From Tissierellia bacterium (GTDB lineage: Bacteria > Bacillota_A > Clostridia > Tissierellales > Peptoniphilaceae), in NCBI GenBank assembly GCA_012513395.1, contig JAAZCH010000444.1, forward strand, positions 1-5,352: DNA of 5,352 nt, in the 5' to 3' direction. Position 1 is the first letter of the stretch. Each line of letters begins with the position of its first letter. Made by a program: the position numbers and the translations under genes. A model generated the notes under the pieces. That model saw only the letters and a program-made list of their open reading frames with translations, did no database searches and was not told where the DNA came from. Below, in pieces: positions 1 through 5,352 of the stretch.

Positions 1-1
1 A

Positions 2-607
2 TCTGATGAAGAAGTTCTTAATGGAGGAGAAATAGTTAGTCCAGAGATTAGGGAAAGTAGTTCCGTGATGGCACCTATGGCATTGGGAACGCAAGAAACT
101 CCTGGTAATAGTGGAAATATTAGTAGTGGCTATGGAACATATTCATGGAGTGCAATCGCATCTAGTGATGGAAAATATGTGGACTGGACACTTTCAGTCA
201 GTCAAGTATCCATGGCAAATACATCTAGATTTCAAGTAATAGAAATTAAAATCCCTACAGTGTTTAGTGCTATTACAACGGCTAACATTATAAGCTCTAA
301 TGGAATCAATTCTGGAGATATGTATTTTTCTGCAGATGGACGAACAGCTACTTTTTGGTCATCATATTATGGACCAAATGCTGCTAGCATATCGATAACT
401 ATAAGAACAAACGTAGTGAATGGACCTAATACTACTCTTGAAAACTTTACTTTACCATTTACACCAGCGATTCATAATTATAGTCAAAGTCCAAGGACTC
501 TATATGGAATTTCTAATTCTGCAGCAGCGGCTGTATGGACACGTCCTCTTCCTAAAGCATTAACAGGAACTACCATATCAGTAAAAAACCCAGGTTATGC
601 ACCATAC
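2..607 (+). other. N-terminal beta-rich adhesin region, family not recognised
   Basis: About 200 residues before the first repeat. It opens with an acidic/Ser-rich stretch (SDEEVLNGG, then ESSSVMAPMALGTQE), which could be the linker after a signal peptide lying outside the window. It continues with alternating hydrophobic/polar strands such as YVDWTLSVSQVSM, FQVIEIKIP, MYFSADGRTATFW and ASISITIRTNV, typical of an immunoglobulin-like beta-sandwich. There is no Cys. In related adhesins the N-terminal non-repetitive region carries ligand binding, so this is a candidate binding domain by position only. The segment 480-607 (about 40 residues, with RPLPKAL and VKNPGYAPY) looks like a linker. Confidence 0.55.
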
Positions 608-1360
608 GTTACTTATACAGTTACCAAAACTGGTGCAGGAGGTACGGCACTTGCAGGAGCGAGTTTCACTCTTAAACAAGGAACGACTACAATTGGGCCT
701 ATAACTACAGGATCAGATGGAAAAGCAGTATTTAATAATGTGACTGCAGGAACCTATACACTAACTGAAACAGTAGTGCCAGAAGGCTATGATGGAAAAC
801 CGCCTCAAGTTGTAGAAATCAGTTCAACTAATACAGGTATATCAATAGCGAACACCCTAAAGCCTGTTGAAATAAAAATTGTATCACAAGATCAGAGTGA
901 TTTTCCAATTCAAGGTGCTGTATATAGATTGTACAACATAACTACAAAAAGTTATGTTGGAAACACCTACACGACCCTTGCTGACGGTTCAGTTACTATT
1001 ACAGGATTAACCAAAGGTAATAATTACAGAATAGAACAGGTTTCAGTTCCTACAGAATATACAGCAGGTACTGTAACTTCACAGGAGATATTAGATTTAC
1101 AATACGGAACGACCCCTATAACATTTAATAATATAAAAAATTCATACTCTACAGTTAATATAAATCTAAAGAAAACAAATACAACAACAAATCTTCAAGG
1201 CGGAGTATTTGAGATTTGGTCTACAGGGACAAATCCACAGAGGATGTACGGACCTGTAACAACAGTTGATAATGGAAATGCTAGCTTTTCGAATGTACTA
1301 AACGGTGTTAAATACGAAGTACGACAAATAACGACACCTACTAATTATTTAGTAGTTTAA
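2..1360 (+). CDS. Fragment 1: N-terminal part of adhesin (5' partial), ends at premature TAA
   Basis: This is 452 codons in frame 2, open to the left edge, so the gene begins upstream. The GTG at 65 and ATG at 68 are internal codons: the same frame reads SDEEVLNGGEIVSPEIRESS before them, and no Shine-Dalgarno sequence sits at proper spacing. The fragment holds the N-terminal beta-rich region (to about 607), SpaA-like repeat 1 (608-865), repeat 2 (866-1150) and the first two thirds of repeat 3 (from 1151). It stops inside repeat 3 after NYLVV, and the same frame resumes at once with PQELDLTG, which looks like the normal continuation of a repeat (compare SQEILDL in repeat 2). If translated, the product would be secreted but would lack any wall-anchoring signal. 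Confidence 0.8.
   Translation, partial: SDEEVLNGGEIVSPEIRESSSVMAPMALGTQETPGNSGNISSGYGTYSWSAIASSDGKYVDWTLSVSQVSMANTSRFQVIEIKIPTVFSAITTANIISSNGINSGDMYFSADGRTATFWSSYYGPNAASISITIRTNVVNGPNTTLENFTLPFTPAIHNYSQSPRTLYGISNSAAAAVWTRPLPKALTGTTISVKNPGYAPYVTYTVTKTGAGGTALAGASFTLKQGTTTIGPITTGSDGKAVFNNVTAGTYTLTETVVPEGYDGKPPQVVEISSTNTGISIANTLKPVEIKIVSQDQSDFPIQGAVYRLYNITTKSYVGNTYTTLADGSVTITGLTKGNNYRIEQVSVPTEYTAGTVTSQEILDLQYGTTPITFNNIKNSYSTVNINLKKTNTTTNLQGGVFEIWSTGTNPQRMYGPVTTVDNGNASFSNVLNGVKYEVRQITTPTNYLVV
1358..1360 (+). other. In-frame premature TAA inside repeat 3
   Basis: The frame reads NYLVV-stop-PQELDLTG with no loss of register, and repeat 3 continues to its last strand (RSFQFYNSD). By alignment with repeat 6 (YVPIEPKQY) the ancestral codon may have been GAA (Glu); CAA (Gln) would need a single C-to-T change. 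The substitution is inferred. Confidence 0.85.
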
Positions 1361-1756
1361 CCACAGGAATTGGATTTAACAGGAGTAACTAGTCCAACTA
1401 GCAGAAGTTTTCAGTTCTATAACAGTGACGTGCAGCTTGTTATTAATTTAAAAGCTCAAGGTAATAACGCTAATTTGGAAGGTGGACAATTTGTAGCAAA
1501 ACAAGGAACGAATACAATAAGCGGACCTGCTGCGACCGATGCTAACGGAAACGCAACCTTAACAGGATTTACTATTGGGCAAACCTATACCATAGAAGAA
1601 ATTACTCCTCCAGTAGTTTATATGCCTATAGCACCACAGATAGTAACTATATCAATTCAAACACAAAGTCTAAATGTTACAAATGTACCTTTAGTGCTGA
1701 CACTAACTCTAACCAGTCCATCTAATGTATCTATAGATGGTAGAATTTTGCTTTGA
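1361..1756 (+). CDS. Fragment 2: end of repeat 3, repeat 4 and start of repeat 5
   Basis: This is 131 codons in the same frame as fragment 1, bounded by the TAA at 1358 and by a TGA at 1754 that is reached only after the frameshift. The first possible start, TTG at 1370, lies mid-repeat with no ribosome binding site, so it is probably not translated independently. It contains the last strand of repeat 3 and all of repeat 4 (1430-1693). Repeat 4 keeps the Lys (1451), Glu (1598) and Asn (1682) expected for an intramolecular isopeptide bond. It then enters repeat 5 (VLTLTLTSPSNVSIDG) before the last few codons (RILL) go out of frame. Confidence 0.7.
   Translation, partial: PQELDLTGVTSPTSRSFQFYNSDVQLVINLKAQGNNANLEGGQFVAKQGTNTISGPAATDANGNATLTGFTIGQTYTIEEITPPVVYMPIAPQIVTISIQTQSLNVTNVPLVLTLTLTSPSNVSIDGRILL
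1741..1748 (+). other. One-base deletion frameshift inside repeat 5
   Basis: Upstream reading is SIDG-R-ILL-stop; downstream reading, one base back, is NFALKNTDGG. Restoring one A in the GAATTTT run (GAAATTTT) gives SIDGRNFALKNTDGG, which matches the L-x-G-x-x-F-x-(L/V)-K pattern of the sibling repeats. A lost A in a short A/T run is a common mutation and also a common sequencing error. Confidence 0.85.
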
Positions 1757-3513
1757 AAAATACAGATGGTGGAACTATAGCTACTGGAACTACGGATACT
1801 AACGGTAAAATCACTTGGACAGGAGCACCTTTAACTTATGGGGAATCCTACACTATAGAGCAAACTTCTGTAAAAGAAGGATTTAAAAAAGCAGATCCAA
1901 TTAATGTAACTATAGACAAAGCTCTAACAGAAGTATCTATAAAAAATGGACAATTTGCTTCTTTAGAAATCACTCTTTATGAAACTGGAACGACAAAACC
2001 TTTATCAGGTGGGACTTTTATTATAAAGGATGAAAATTATAACATTATCGGAACTGCCAAAACCACTGGAGCTGACGGTAAAGTTACATTTACAGGCCTT
2101 GAAGACGGAAAGAACTATATTATTGAACAAACTGCAGCGCCAACTGGATATGTTCCAATAGAACCCAAACAGTATTTACAAGATGGAATAGTATTCTATC
2201 AACCTATATTTAACACTGCCGGTACTACAAATGTCAGTTCAATAAAAATCACTGCAGTCGACAACGATACTGCTACGAAGTTTTTAGCAGGAGCGGAGTT
2301 TAAAGTAACTGGTCCTAATGGCGCAATATATAATGTAACTACGAATTCTAATGGTGTAGCGATATTAACTAATTTGCCAAATGGTACCTACACAATAGTG
2401 CAAACAAAAGCGCCGAATGGATACTTGTCCGAAGGAAAGTCAATTACACAAACTCTAACGAACCAAGCTGGAGAATTGACAGTAAAAAATATTTATATTG
2501 GGGAGGAAGCAGGCATATTAGACCCTGCGATTATAAAAGTAACCGTTTATGAAAGGGATCAAAATGGAGCCCTTACGGGAAATGTAATTGCCGGAGCGAC
2601 ACTTCGAGCAACTGATAACCTTGGGAATGTGTATTACGCAACATCAAATGCCAATGGAGTATTATACTTCTCAGGATTAAATATAACTCGTACCTATACA
2701 ATAGAAGCTTATGATGCCCCATATATTTATGGAGACGGGCCTTGGCCTGGGGCTAATATTAGCCTAGGATTTACGGATTTAACAACTCCGTTTTGCAGAG
2801 AAGCTATGTTTTATTTAAACAAGGCTGAAACTCAAACACTCTACATCAATGTGTTTGAAAAAGGTGACAATCGCGTTAGAATTGGCGGAGCACAGGTGGA
2901 ATTAACATATCCTAACGGGACGACAAGAATTTTCACAACAGATGCAAACGGAGTGATTATAATCTCAGGTTTACCTAAGGATTTCGAATATACAGTTAGA
3001 CAACTGACCACTGACGCTACCCACGATATAGATCCGACTCCACAGACGATTTATCTATTGAGACCTGAGACGATTGATTTCTTGAATCCACTGAAAAATC
3101 CTGCAGCCGTAACAAAAAATATAACGGTTAATAAAGTTTGGGGAGATCCTAAGCCTGCCACTCTCTCATCAATCGAATTTAAACTATATGCTGATGGGCA
3201 GTTAGTTGAAACGAAATCCATGTCAGGAACAGCTACACAATTGACTTTTAACAATAAACCAAAGTATGACGTAAATCATGGGACGATTAAATATACGATT
3301 GAAGAAACACCGATTCCCAATTACTATTCAGTAATGGAAAAAACTGATACGGACGGCTACGCATGGAAAGTAACTAACTACCAAGGATATCAAGTGGGAA
3401 CATGCTCCAACGGAACCTATTGGATGTCTAACTCTAGTACGGCATACGAGTACAATCCCAATGGTTCAAAGACAGGACGAACGATAAACTTAGGTTCTAC
3501 ATTCGGGTATTGA
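1744..3513 (+). CDS. Fragment 3: repeats 5-9, Cna_B domain and start of propeller-like region
   Basis: This is about 589 codons in frame 1, from the frameshift to the in-frame TGA. The TTG at 1753 is a poor start: it overlaps the upstream stop, has no Shine-Dalgarno sequence, and falls within the NFALKN strand of repeat 5. Contents: rest of repeat 5, repeats 6-9 (to 3111), a Cna_B domain with the NKVWGDP opening (3112-3381), then the first blade-like strands of the next region (GTYWMSNSSTAYEYNPNG). The only Cys codons visible are one in repeat 8 (TPFCREAM) and one in the region after 3382 (GTCSNG), in keeping with export. The TGA follows LGSTFGY, and the frame continues without a gap as IAMTPVAMADGKRY. 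Confidence 0.75.
   Translation, partial: NFALKNTDGGTIATGTTDTNGKITWTGAPLTYGESYTIEQTSVKEGFKKADPINVTIDKALTEVSIKNGQFASLEITLYETGTTKPLSGGTFIIKDENYNIIGTAKTTGADGKVTFTGLEDGKNYIIEQTAAPTGYVPIEPKQYLQDGIVFYQPIFNTAGTTNVSSIKITAVDNDTATKFLAGAEFKVTGPNGAIYNVTTNSNGVAILTNLPNGTYTIVQTKAPNGYLSEGKSITQTLTNQAGELTVKNIYIGEEAGILDPAIIKVTVYERDQNGALTGNVIAGATLRATDNLGNVYYATSNANGVLYFSGLNITRTYTIEAYDAPYIYGDGPWPGANISLGFTDLTTPFCREAMFYLNKAETQTLYINVFEKGDNRVRIGGAQVELTYPNGTTRIFTTDANGVIIISGLPKDFEYTVRQLTTDATHDIDPTPQTIYLLRPETIDFLNPLKNPAAVTKNITVNKVWGDPKPATLSSIEFKLYADGQLVETKSMSGTATQLTFNNKPKYDVNHGTIKYTIEETPIPNYYSVMEKTDTDGYAWKVTNYQGYQVGTCSNGTYWMSNSSTAYEYNPNGSKTGRTINLGSTFGY
3112..3381 (+). other. Cna_B domain, KVW type, complete isopeptide triad
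   Basis: About 90 residues. It opens with ITVNKVWGDP, continues with SSIEFKLYADGQLVE, YTIEETPIPNYYSV and closes with WKVTNY. These are the landmarks of the collagen-adhesin B-type domain: Lys in the first strand (AAA at 3133), Glu in the Y-T-I-E-E strand (3304) and Asn in the last strand (3376). It differs in type from the nine preceding repeats and marks the join to the propeller-like region. Confidence 0.85.
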
Positions 3514-4263
3514 ATTGCAATGACGCCTGTGGCAATGGCAGATGGGAAGCGATATTTACTAGGTATGAGTTCGGAAGGCTATTTGACAATGCATGATTTA
3601 TCAAAACCTTCCGGACAGACTTTAGTTAGTACCAGCTCTACAAAATTAATGAACTTTTCCGGTACGCTAGAACACTATGGAAATACACTGGGAATTTCGA
3701 ACGATGGGAAATGGCTATATGCCGGTGGTGAATATAATACATCATTAAATATTTATAGCACACAGGCAGTAATCAATGCTATGAAAAATAATACAGATTT
3801 GCCTGCAGCAGTGCGTTCGATTATTTTGCCTGCAGAAAGGGGGTTTGCAGGGGATGTAATGGAGTTACCAAATGGAGACTTGTTAATGTCAACGTATGCG
3901 AATGTAGTTCTTGAAGGGGTAAGGGGTACCGGACTATATATAGCACAAAGGACGGGTGACGGAACCTATGGAACGCCAAAAAAAGTGGGCAATATTGCAT
4001 TCCCACAAGCTAATTCAGATAGGCGTATTGAATCCTTAGCACTTATTTATCCCAATGGAATAAGTGGCGAACCTAAGATAGTTGTATCTCAATTGGCCGC
4101 TGGATCCACCTACAAAAACTATGTGCTAAACGTAATACCAAAGTACGCTGATAGTAGTATAACCTATGGACTTACAGAATGGGCAATAACAGCAAATGAC
4201 CATCCGAGCGGAACGAAGTATGCCGATGCTACAAGTGGATCTATGGCACCTTGTACAGCTTAT
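3382..4263 (+). other. Propeller-like beta domain between two Cna_B domains
   Basis: About 290 residues with no SpaA/Cna_B pattern. They read as five or six similar beta-sheet units: GTYWMSNSSTAYEYNPNG; MADGKRYLLGMSSEGYLTMHD; ISNDGKWLYAGGEYNTSLNIYS; VMELPNGDLLMSTYA with GTGLYIAQRTGDG; LALIYPNG with PKIVVSQLAAGS and YVLNVIPK; and TEWAITAND. The recurring (N/D)-G-(K/D)-x-L-(Y/L/M) turn followed by a strand, a gap and (L/Y)-x-(I/M)-x motif resembles YVTN/WD-type beta-propellers. Propellers commonly bind proteins or sugars, so this could be the ligand-binding head; that is inference. No VWA metal-site motif (D-x-S-x-S) is seen. The TGA at 3511 falls between the first two units. Confidence 0.6.
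3511..3513 (+). other. In-frame TGA inside propeller-like region
   Basis: The same frame continues through the stop for over 600 codons. The simplest ancestor is TGG (Trp; FGY-W-IAM). The ATG at 3520 has no AGGAGG-like sequence upstream, so re-initiation there is unlikely. Confidence 0.85.
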
Positions 4264-5352
4264 GTAAATGTATCAGGTGTAAAAACATGGATTGGAGATA
4301 CGGCGGAAGATAGACCAACTAGCATTACGGTAGTTCTGGAAAGTAGCAATGATCCTTATACGACCTGGACACAAGTTTCGACAAAGGTTGTACAAGCAGA
4401 TATAAATGGGAATTGGATTTATACATTTATGGACTTGCCTAAGTTTGACTCCACGGGAAAATCTATTCAGTATAGAGTACGAGAAGTAGGAACACCGCAG
4501 GGCTATACAGTAACTTATCCAACGAATCAAGGACCTTATGATGTCGTAAATACTATGACGAAAACAGCGTCCTTTAAAATTCGCAAGATAAAGGAAGGAA
4601 CGAACACAGCATTACCTGGCGCAGAGTTTACCTTATACGGCTCAAGGACAATTCCCACAACACCGCCTACTTTAGCGCCGGATCTTACAAATGTGATACA
4701 AGGACCGACAGCTGTAAACAATAACGGTGAGCTGACATTCACTGGACTTTCAAAAGGTACTTACTTTTTGAAGGAGACGAAAGCACCAGAAGGATATATA
4801 TTAAATGAAACCTACCACAGGGTAGAAATCACCGTCAACACACAAAATCAGTTTGAAGTGAAAGTGTATGACAGTGAAGTAGGAGGAAACCTTTTAAATC
4901 TTTCTGGCTATCCGACGACAATGTGGACGATTACCAACAAACAAGGTATTGGACATTTGGAGGGAACGAGTCTTCCCGTCGGTGGAAACAGTACTCATTC
5001 AGTTTTAACTGCACATAGAGGTCTTCCCAACGCCAGATTGTTTTCTCAATTGGATCAAATGGTAGTGGGAGATAAGTTTTACATTCACTATATTGGCGGA
5101 ACTTTGGCTTACCAAGTGGACCAAATTTTAGTTATAGAGCCTACGGGTTTTTCAGAATTATTGGTAGTTCCTGGGCACGATTACGTTACGCTATTGACAT
5201 GCACTCCTTATATGATAAACTCTCATAGACTTTTAGTCAGGGGGCATCAGGTGGATTATGTACCTGAAGTGGAAGAGAGATTAATTGCTGAAAACAAGGC
5301 TGCTTATTTCTATAAGTATGCTTTCTTCGGGACATTGGCTGTCTTAGTATTC
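3514..5352 (+). CDS. Fragment 4: propeller-like region, Cna_B, SpaA and half of a class C sortase (3' partial)
   Basis: This is 613 open codons running off the right edge, in the same frame as fragment 3. ATG at 3520 is the first possible start, but it lacks a ribosome binding site and lies inside the propeller-like domain, so this is the downstream remainder of the broken gene. Domains: rest of the propeller (to 4263), Cna_B (4264-4557), SpaA (4558-4941), then directly the catalytic half of a sortase (from 4942). An adhesin of this kind should end with an LPXTG-type motif, a hydrophobic stretch and a basic tail; none is present before the sortase sequence. An automatic annotation might name it either as a SpaA-like pilin or as a sortase, and both would be partly right. 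Confidence 0.8.
   Translation, partial: MAMTPVAMADGKRYLLGMSSEGYLTMHDLSKPSGQTLVSTSSTKLMNFSGTLEHYGNTLGISNDGKWLYAGGEYNTSLNIYSTQAVINAMKNNTDLPAAVRSIILPAERGFAGDVMELPNGDLLMSTYANVVLEGVRGTGLYIAQRTGDGTYGTPKKVGNIAFPQANSDRRIESLALIYPNGISGEPKIVVSQLAAGSTYKNYVLNVIPKYADSSITYGLTEWAITANDHPSGTKYADATSGSMAPCTAYVNVSGVKTWIGDTAEDRPTSITVVLESSNDPYTTWTQVSTKVVQADINGNWIYTFMDLPKFDSTGKSIQYRVREVGTPQGYTVTYPTNQGPYDVVNTMTKTASFKIRKIKEGTNTALPGAEFTLYGSRTIPTTPPTLAPDLTNVIQGPTAVNNNGELTFTGLSKGTYFLKETKAPEGYILNETYHRVEITVNTQNQFEVKVYDSEVGGNLLNLSGYPTTMWTITNKQGIGHLEGTSLPVGGNSTHSVLTAHRGLPNARLFSQLDQMVVGDKFYIHYIGGTLAYQVDQILVIEPTGFSELLVVPGHDYVTLLTCTPYMINSHRLLVRGHQVDYVPEVEERLIAENKAAYFYKYAFFGTLAVLVF
4264..4941 (+). other. C-terminal Cna_B plus SpaA domain pair
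   Basis: First domain, about 4264-4557: VNVSGVKTWIGD, then RPTSITVVLESS, GNWIYTFMDLPKFD, the YRVREVGTPQGY strand, ending YDVVNT. This is a textbook Cna_B pattern with Lys 4282, Glu 4483 and Asn 4549. Second domain, about 4558-4941: ASFKIRKIKEG, ALPGAEFTLYGS, NNNGELTFTGLSKGTYFL, KETKAPEGYILNET, and closing MWTITNK. This is a typical SpaA prealbumin fold with Lys 4585, Glu 4774 and Asn 4936. In family members this last domain sits just before the LPXTG wall-sorting signal; here it runs straight into sortase sequence. Confidence 0.88.
4942..5352 (+). pseudogene. Class C (pilin-polymerising) sortase, C-terminal half, N-terminus missing, 3' partial
   Basis: 137 codons matching the conserved core of class C sortases: GIGHLEGTSLPVGG, HSVLTAHRGLP, LFSQLD, GDKFYIH, LAYQVDQILVIEP and LLTCTPYMINSHRLLVRG. 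The active-site residues are His (CAT 5014), Cys (TGC 5200) and the Arg nine residues later (AGA 5227), placed by analogy with pneumococcal SrtC enzymes. Class C enzymes have about 250-300 residues, and GxGHLEG lies roughly 110-130 residues in. The N-terminal membrane anchor, the DPW/DPF lid and the first strands of the beta-barrel are therefore missing. The enzyme would normally cut LPXTG-like motifs and join pilin subunits through Lys residues at the cell surface. Fused to an adhesin and lacking half the fold, it is unlikely to be active. Confidence 0.93.
5299..5352 (+). other. Start of C-terminal transmembrane helix of the sortase
   Basis: After the charged stretch EVEERLIAENK the chain turns hydrophobic (AAYFYKYAFFGTLAVLVF) up to the window edge. 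A C-terminal membrane helix after the RLLVRG strand is characteristic of class C sortases and supports that class assignment. The helix is cut by the window end. Confidence 0.75.

Larger units (their letters stand above)
608..3111 (+). repeat. Nine tandem SpaA/Cna_B prealbumin-like protein repeats
   Basis: Approximate repeat boundaries (nt): 608-865, 866-1150, 1151-1429, 1430-1693, 1694-1956, 1957-2238, 2239-2529, 2530-2829, 2830-3111. Each follows the same plan: a first strand, then L-x-G-(A/G)-x-F, a middle motif (D/N)-G-x-(A/V)-x-(F/I)-x-(N/G)-(L/V), the strand Y-T-(I/L)-x-(E/Q)-x-x-x-P-x-x-Y, and a last strand often ending in Asn. Copies are strongly diverged in protein and DNA, so this is an old domain array and not a recently amplified DNA repeat. 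Repeats 8 and 9 are the most atypical; repeat 8 has a longer first loop and an extra PWPGANISLGF-like insertion. These domains normally form a rigid stalk that projects the N-terminal region from the wall. Repeats 3 and 5 carry the TAA and the frameshift. Confidence 0.85.
2..5352 (+). pseudogene. Giant SpaA/Cna_B adhesin fused to C-terminal half of class C sortase, broken by three lesions
   Basis: Seen: about 1,780 codons of continuous homology on one strand, reached by passing an in-frame TAA (1358), a one-base frameshift (about 1744) and an in-frame TGA (3511). No stop lies upstream of the GTG/ATG at 65-70 back to base 2, so the true start and any signal peptide are outside the window. The 3' end is also open. 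Order of parts: beta-rich N-terminal region, nine SpaA-like repeats, Cna_B, propeller-like insert, Cna_B, SpaA, half sortase. Known: such multi-Cna_B proteins are sortase-anchored adhesins or pilus tips, and class C sortases are usually encoded directly beside their pilin substrates. Inferred: a decayed tip-adhesin gene merged with its neighbouring sortase by deletion. None of the internal fragments has a ribosome binding site. Sequencing or assembly error is the main alternative explanation for the lesions. Confidence 0.8.

Noticed and set aside
65..70. GTG/ATG as the start of the first gene
   Set aside because: The frame is open upstream to base 2 with protein-like sequence, and no ribosome binding site is placed correctly.
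1744..1753. Programmed -1 ribosomal frameshifting
   Set aside because: No good X-XXY-YYZ slippery heptamer is in register and no clear downstream stem-loop is seen. Structural surface proteins are not known for it, and two nonsense codons elsewhere point to decay or error.
1750..1758. TTGA overlap (stop 1754, TTG 1753) as translational coupling between two genes
   Set aside because: Both sides belong to one prealbumin-like repeat, so the overlap is a by-product of the frameshift.
608..3111. Recent DNA-level tandem duplication or CRISPR-like repeats
   Set aside because: The periodicity exists at protein-fold level only; the DNA copies are too diverged, and no short exact repeat-spacer pattern is present.
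1358..3513. Alternative genetic code explaining the stops
   Set aside because: It would need TAA and TGA both to be sense codons and would still leave the frameshift. TGG is used normally for Trp throughout.
3382..4263. VWA adhesion domain as the inserted head
   Set aside because: No D-x-S-x-S metal-site motif or alternating Rossmann-type helices; the region is nearly all beta with turn motifs.
3051..4742. Minus-strand open frames at 3051-3254, 3821-4006, 4273-4530 and 4536-4742
   Set aside because: They are antisense to strongly supported domains, short, and without recognisable protein features or start signals.
5242..5352. An LPXTG wall-sorting signal at the C-terminus
   Set aside because: The hydrophobic end follows the sortase RLLVRG strand and matches the class C sortase membrane helix; no LPXTG-like motif precedes it.

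Overview
The window lies entirely inside one very long plus-strand coding region. It encodes a giant cell-wall adhesin or pilus-tip-type protein of a Gram-positive bacterium, joined in frame to the back half of a class C (pilin-polymerising) sortase. The evidence for the host is the AT-rich coding sequence, the SpaA/Cna_B repeat architecture and the class C sortase signature; together they suggest a low-GC Firmicute. I cannot name a genus. Neither end of the gene is in the window: the frame is open from base 2, and the sortase part is still open at base 5352. There is no intergenic space, and I see no promoter, terminator, RNA gene, IS element or CRISPR array.

Layout: (1) bases 2-607, a beta-rich N-terminal region with no confident family match. 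(2) Bases 608-3111, nine successive prealbumin-like (SpaA/Cna_B) repeats of about 85-100 residues. (3) Bases 3112-3381, a Cna_B domain of the 'KVW' type. (4) Bases 3382-4263, about 290 residues that look like a beta-propeller. (5) Bases 4264-4941, a second KVW/KTW-type Cna_B domain and a C-terminal SpaA domain. (6) Bases 4942-5352, the catalytic C-terminal half of a class C sortase (His, Cys and Arg present) with the start of its C-terminal membrane helix.

The reading frame is interrupted three times: an in-frame TAA at 1358-1360, a one-base deletion near 1741-1748, and an in-frame TGA at 3511-3513. Homology runs on without a gap across each lesion. A fourth abnormality is the adhesin-sortase junction at about 4942. 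The adhesin's expected LPXTG sorting signal, the intergenic region and the first half of the sortase are all absent, as if one in-frame deletion had fused two neighbouring pilus-locus genes. The simplest reading is a decaying pilus locus: a pseudogene formed from a tip-adhesin gene and its cognate sortase gene. The alternative is a low-quality or chimeric assembly. When intact, the adhesin would have been exported, stiffened by intramolecular Lys-Asn isopeptide bonds in some repeats, and linked to pilin or peptidoglycan by the sortase encoded next to it.
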